This document shows, one piece after another, positions 63,877 to 64,000 of a DNA stretch of 64,000 nt; the first letter of the stretch is position 1, and each line of letters begins with the position of its first letter. The stretch covers positions 83,947 to 147,946 of the forward strand of contig CAJYGB010000032.1 of NCBI GenBank assembly GCA_913774355.1. The letters are read 5' to 3'. The position numbers and the translations under genes are program-made. This DNA comes from an uncultured Chryseobacterium sp. (GTDB taxonomy: Bacteria > Bacteroidota > Bacteroidia > Flavobacteriales > Weeksellaceae). Below the pieces are notes generated by a model. That model saw nothing but the letters and a program-made list of their open reading frames with translations. It was not told the origin of the DNA and searched no databases.

Positions 63877-64000
63877 AAGCTGTTTGAGTTATTTATTTTG
63901 AAAAAAAGCAGAAAGGTTTTATATTGTTTAAATGCGAATAAAAACATATAGTTCAGACCTTTCTGCCAAGAGCTGGCAAGTTATAAAAAATATCCTACCT
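63877..64000 (+). mobile_element. IS5-family insertion sequence, left end (partial)
   Basis: The sequence after TTAG (63873-63876) is not recombinase-like and leads into an IS5-type transposase. TTAG fits the YTAR target of IS5 elements, so the border is placed there by inference. The element continues beyond the window. Confidence 0.55.
63932..64000 (+). CDS. IS5-family transposase, N-terminal fragment
   Basis: The frame from ATG 63932 gives MRIKTYSSDLSAKSWQVIKN followed by ILP, the usual YPSDLTDxQWxxIxxLLP start of IS5/IS427-type DDE transposases. It is open to the window edge, so only 23 residues are seen and the catalytic DDE residues lie outside. It is the likely cause of the recombinase truncation. 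Confidence 0.8.
   Translation, partial: MRIKTYSSDLSAKSWQVIKNILP

Overview
The window looks like a chromosomal segment of a Bacteroidota member, most likely a Chryseobacterium-type flavobacterium (Weeksellaceae). The evidence is a type IX secretion C-terminal sorting domain, many proteins of typical Bacteroidota families, near absence of Shine-Dalgarno sequences, repeated TAnnTTTG (-7) promoter boxes, and AT-rich intergenic DNA. The genus is inferred from protein style; no rRNA or marker gene is present to fix it.

Layout. 1-11.9 kb: small heat-shock protein, two tandem Cys-rich/TonB-plug membrane proteins, an exported thiol peroxidase, a GapN-like dehydrogenase with an altered active site, an alpha/beta hydrolase, an ECF sigma factor with a membrane partner, a YdcF/S41-peptidase pair, and a metallo-hydrolase/acetyltransferase pair. 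12-20.7 kb: a repeat island, then an AraC regulator followed by an aldo-keto reductase and an MFS exporter, monomeric isocitrate dehydrogenase, and a pair of secreted proteins of which one carries a T9SS sorting domain. 21-25.3 kb: a four-gene operon (FkbH-like HAD protein, acyl carrier protein, MBOAT acyltransferase, SGNH/DltD-like protein) that looks like a Dlt-type surface acylation machine with a different acyl loader. 25.7-37.3 kb: cytosolic Tpx, a DUF763 protein, then a Crp/Fnr regulator followed by many small VOC, SRPBCC and DoxX-type proteins, an SDR oxidoreductase, a second ECF sigma operon and a membrane DnaJ. 37.9-46 kb: glycine decarboxylase (gcvP), then a more variable stretch with a duplicated-domain protein, an orphan contractile-injection-system tape-measure domain, an XRE regulator, 320-bp composite repeats, an AAA ATPase, and a compact unit with promoter, 27-residue peptide, structured RNA and terminator. 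46-62.3 kb: a Nei-like glycosylase pair, 142-bp tandem repeats, dGTPase, an SPFH protein, a transglutaminase-like protein, an amino-acid permease, and a TPR-protein/outer-membrane-barrel operon. 62.3-64 kb: tRNA-Arg(TCG) with an integrated element whose serine recombinase frame runs antisense through the whole tRNA and is truncated at its 5' end by an IS5-family element.

Most genes are housekeeping or stress functions in short transcription units separated by clear intrinsic terminators. The intergenic DNA is built largely from a few degenerate dispersed repeat families, recorded here as separate features. The strongest candidates for new biology are the FkbH-ACP-MBOAT-SGNH operon, the small peptide/structured RNA unit at 44953-45326, the tandem Cys-rich plug proteins, and the tRNA-overlapping recombinase.
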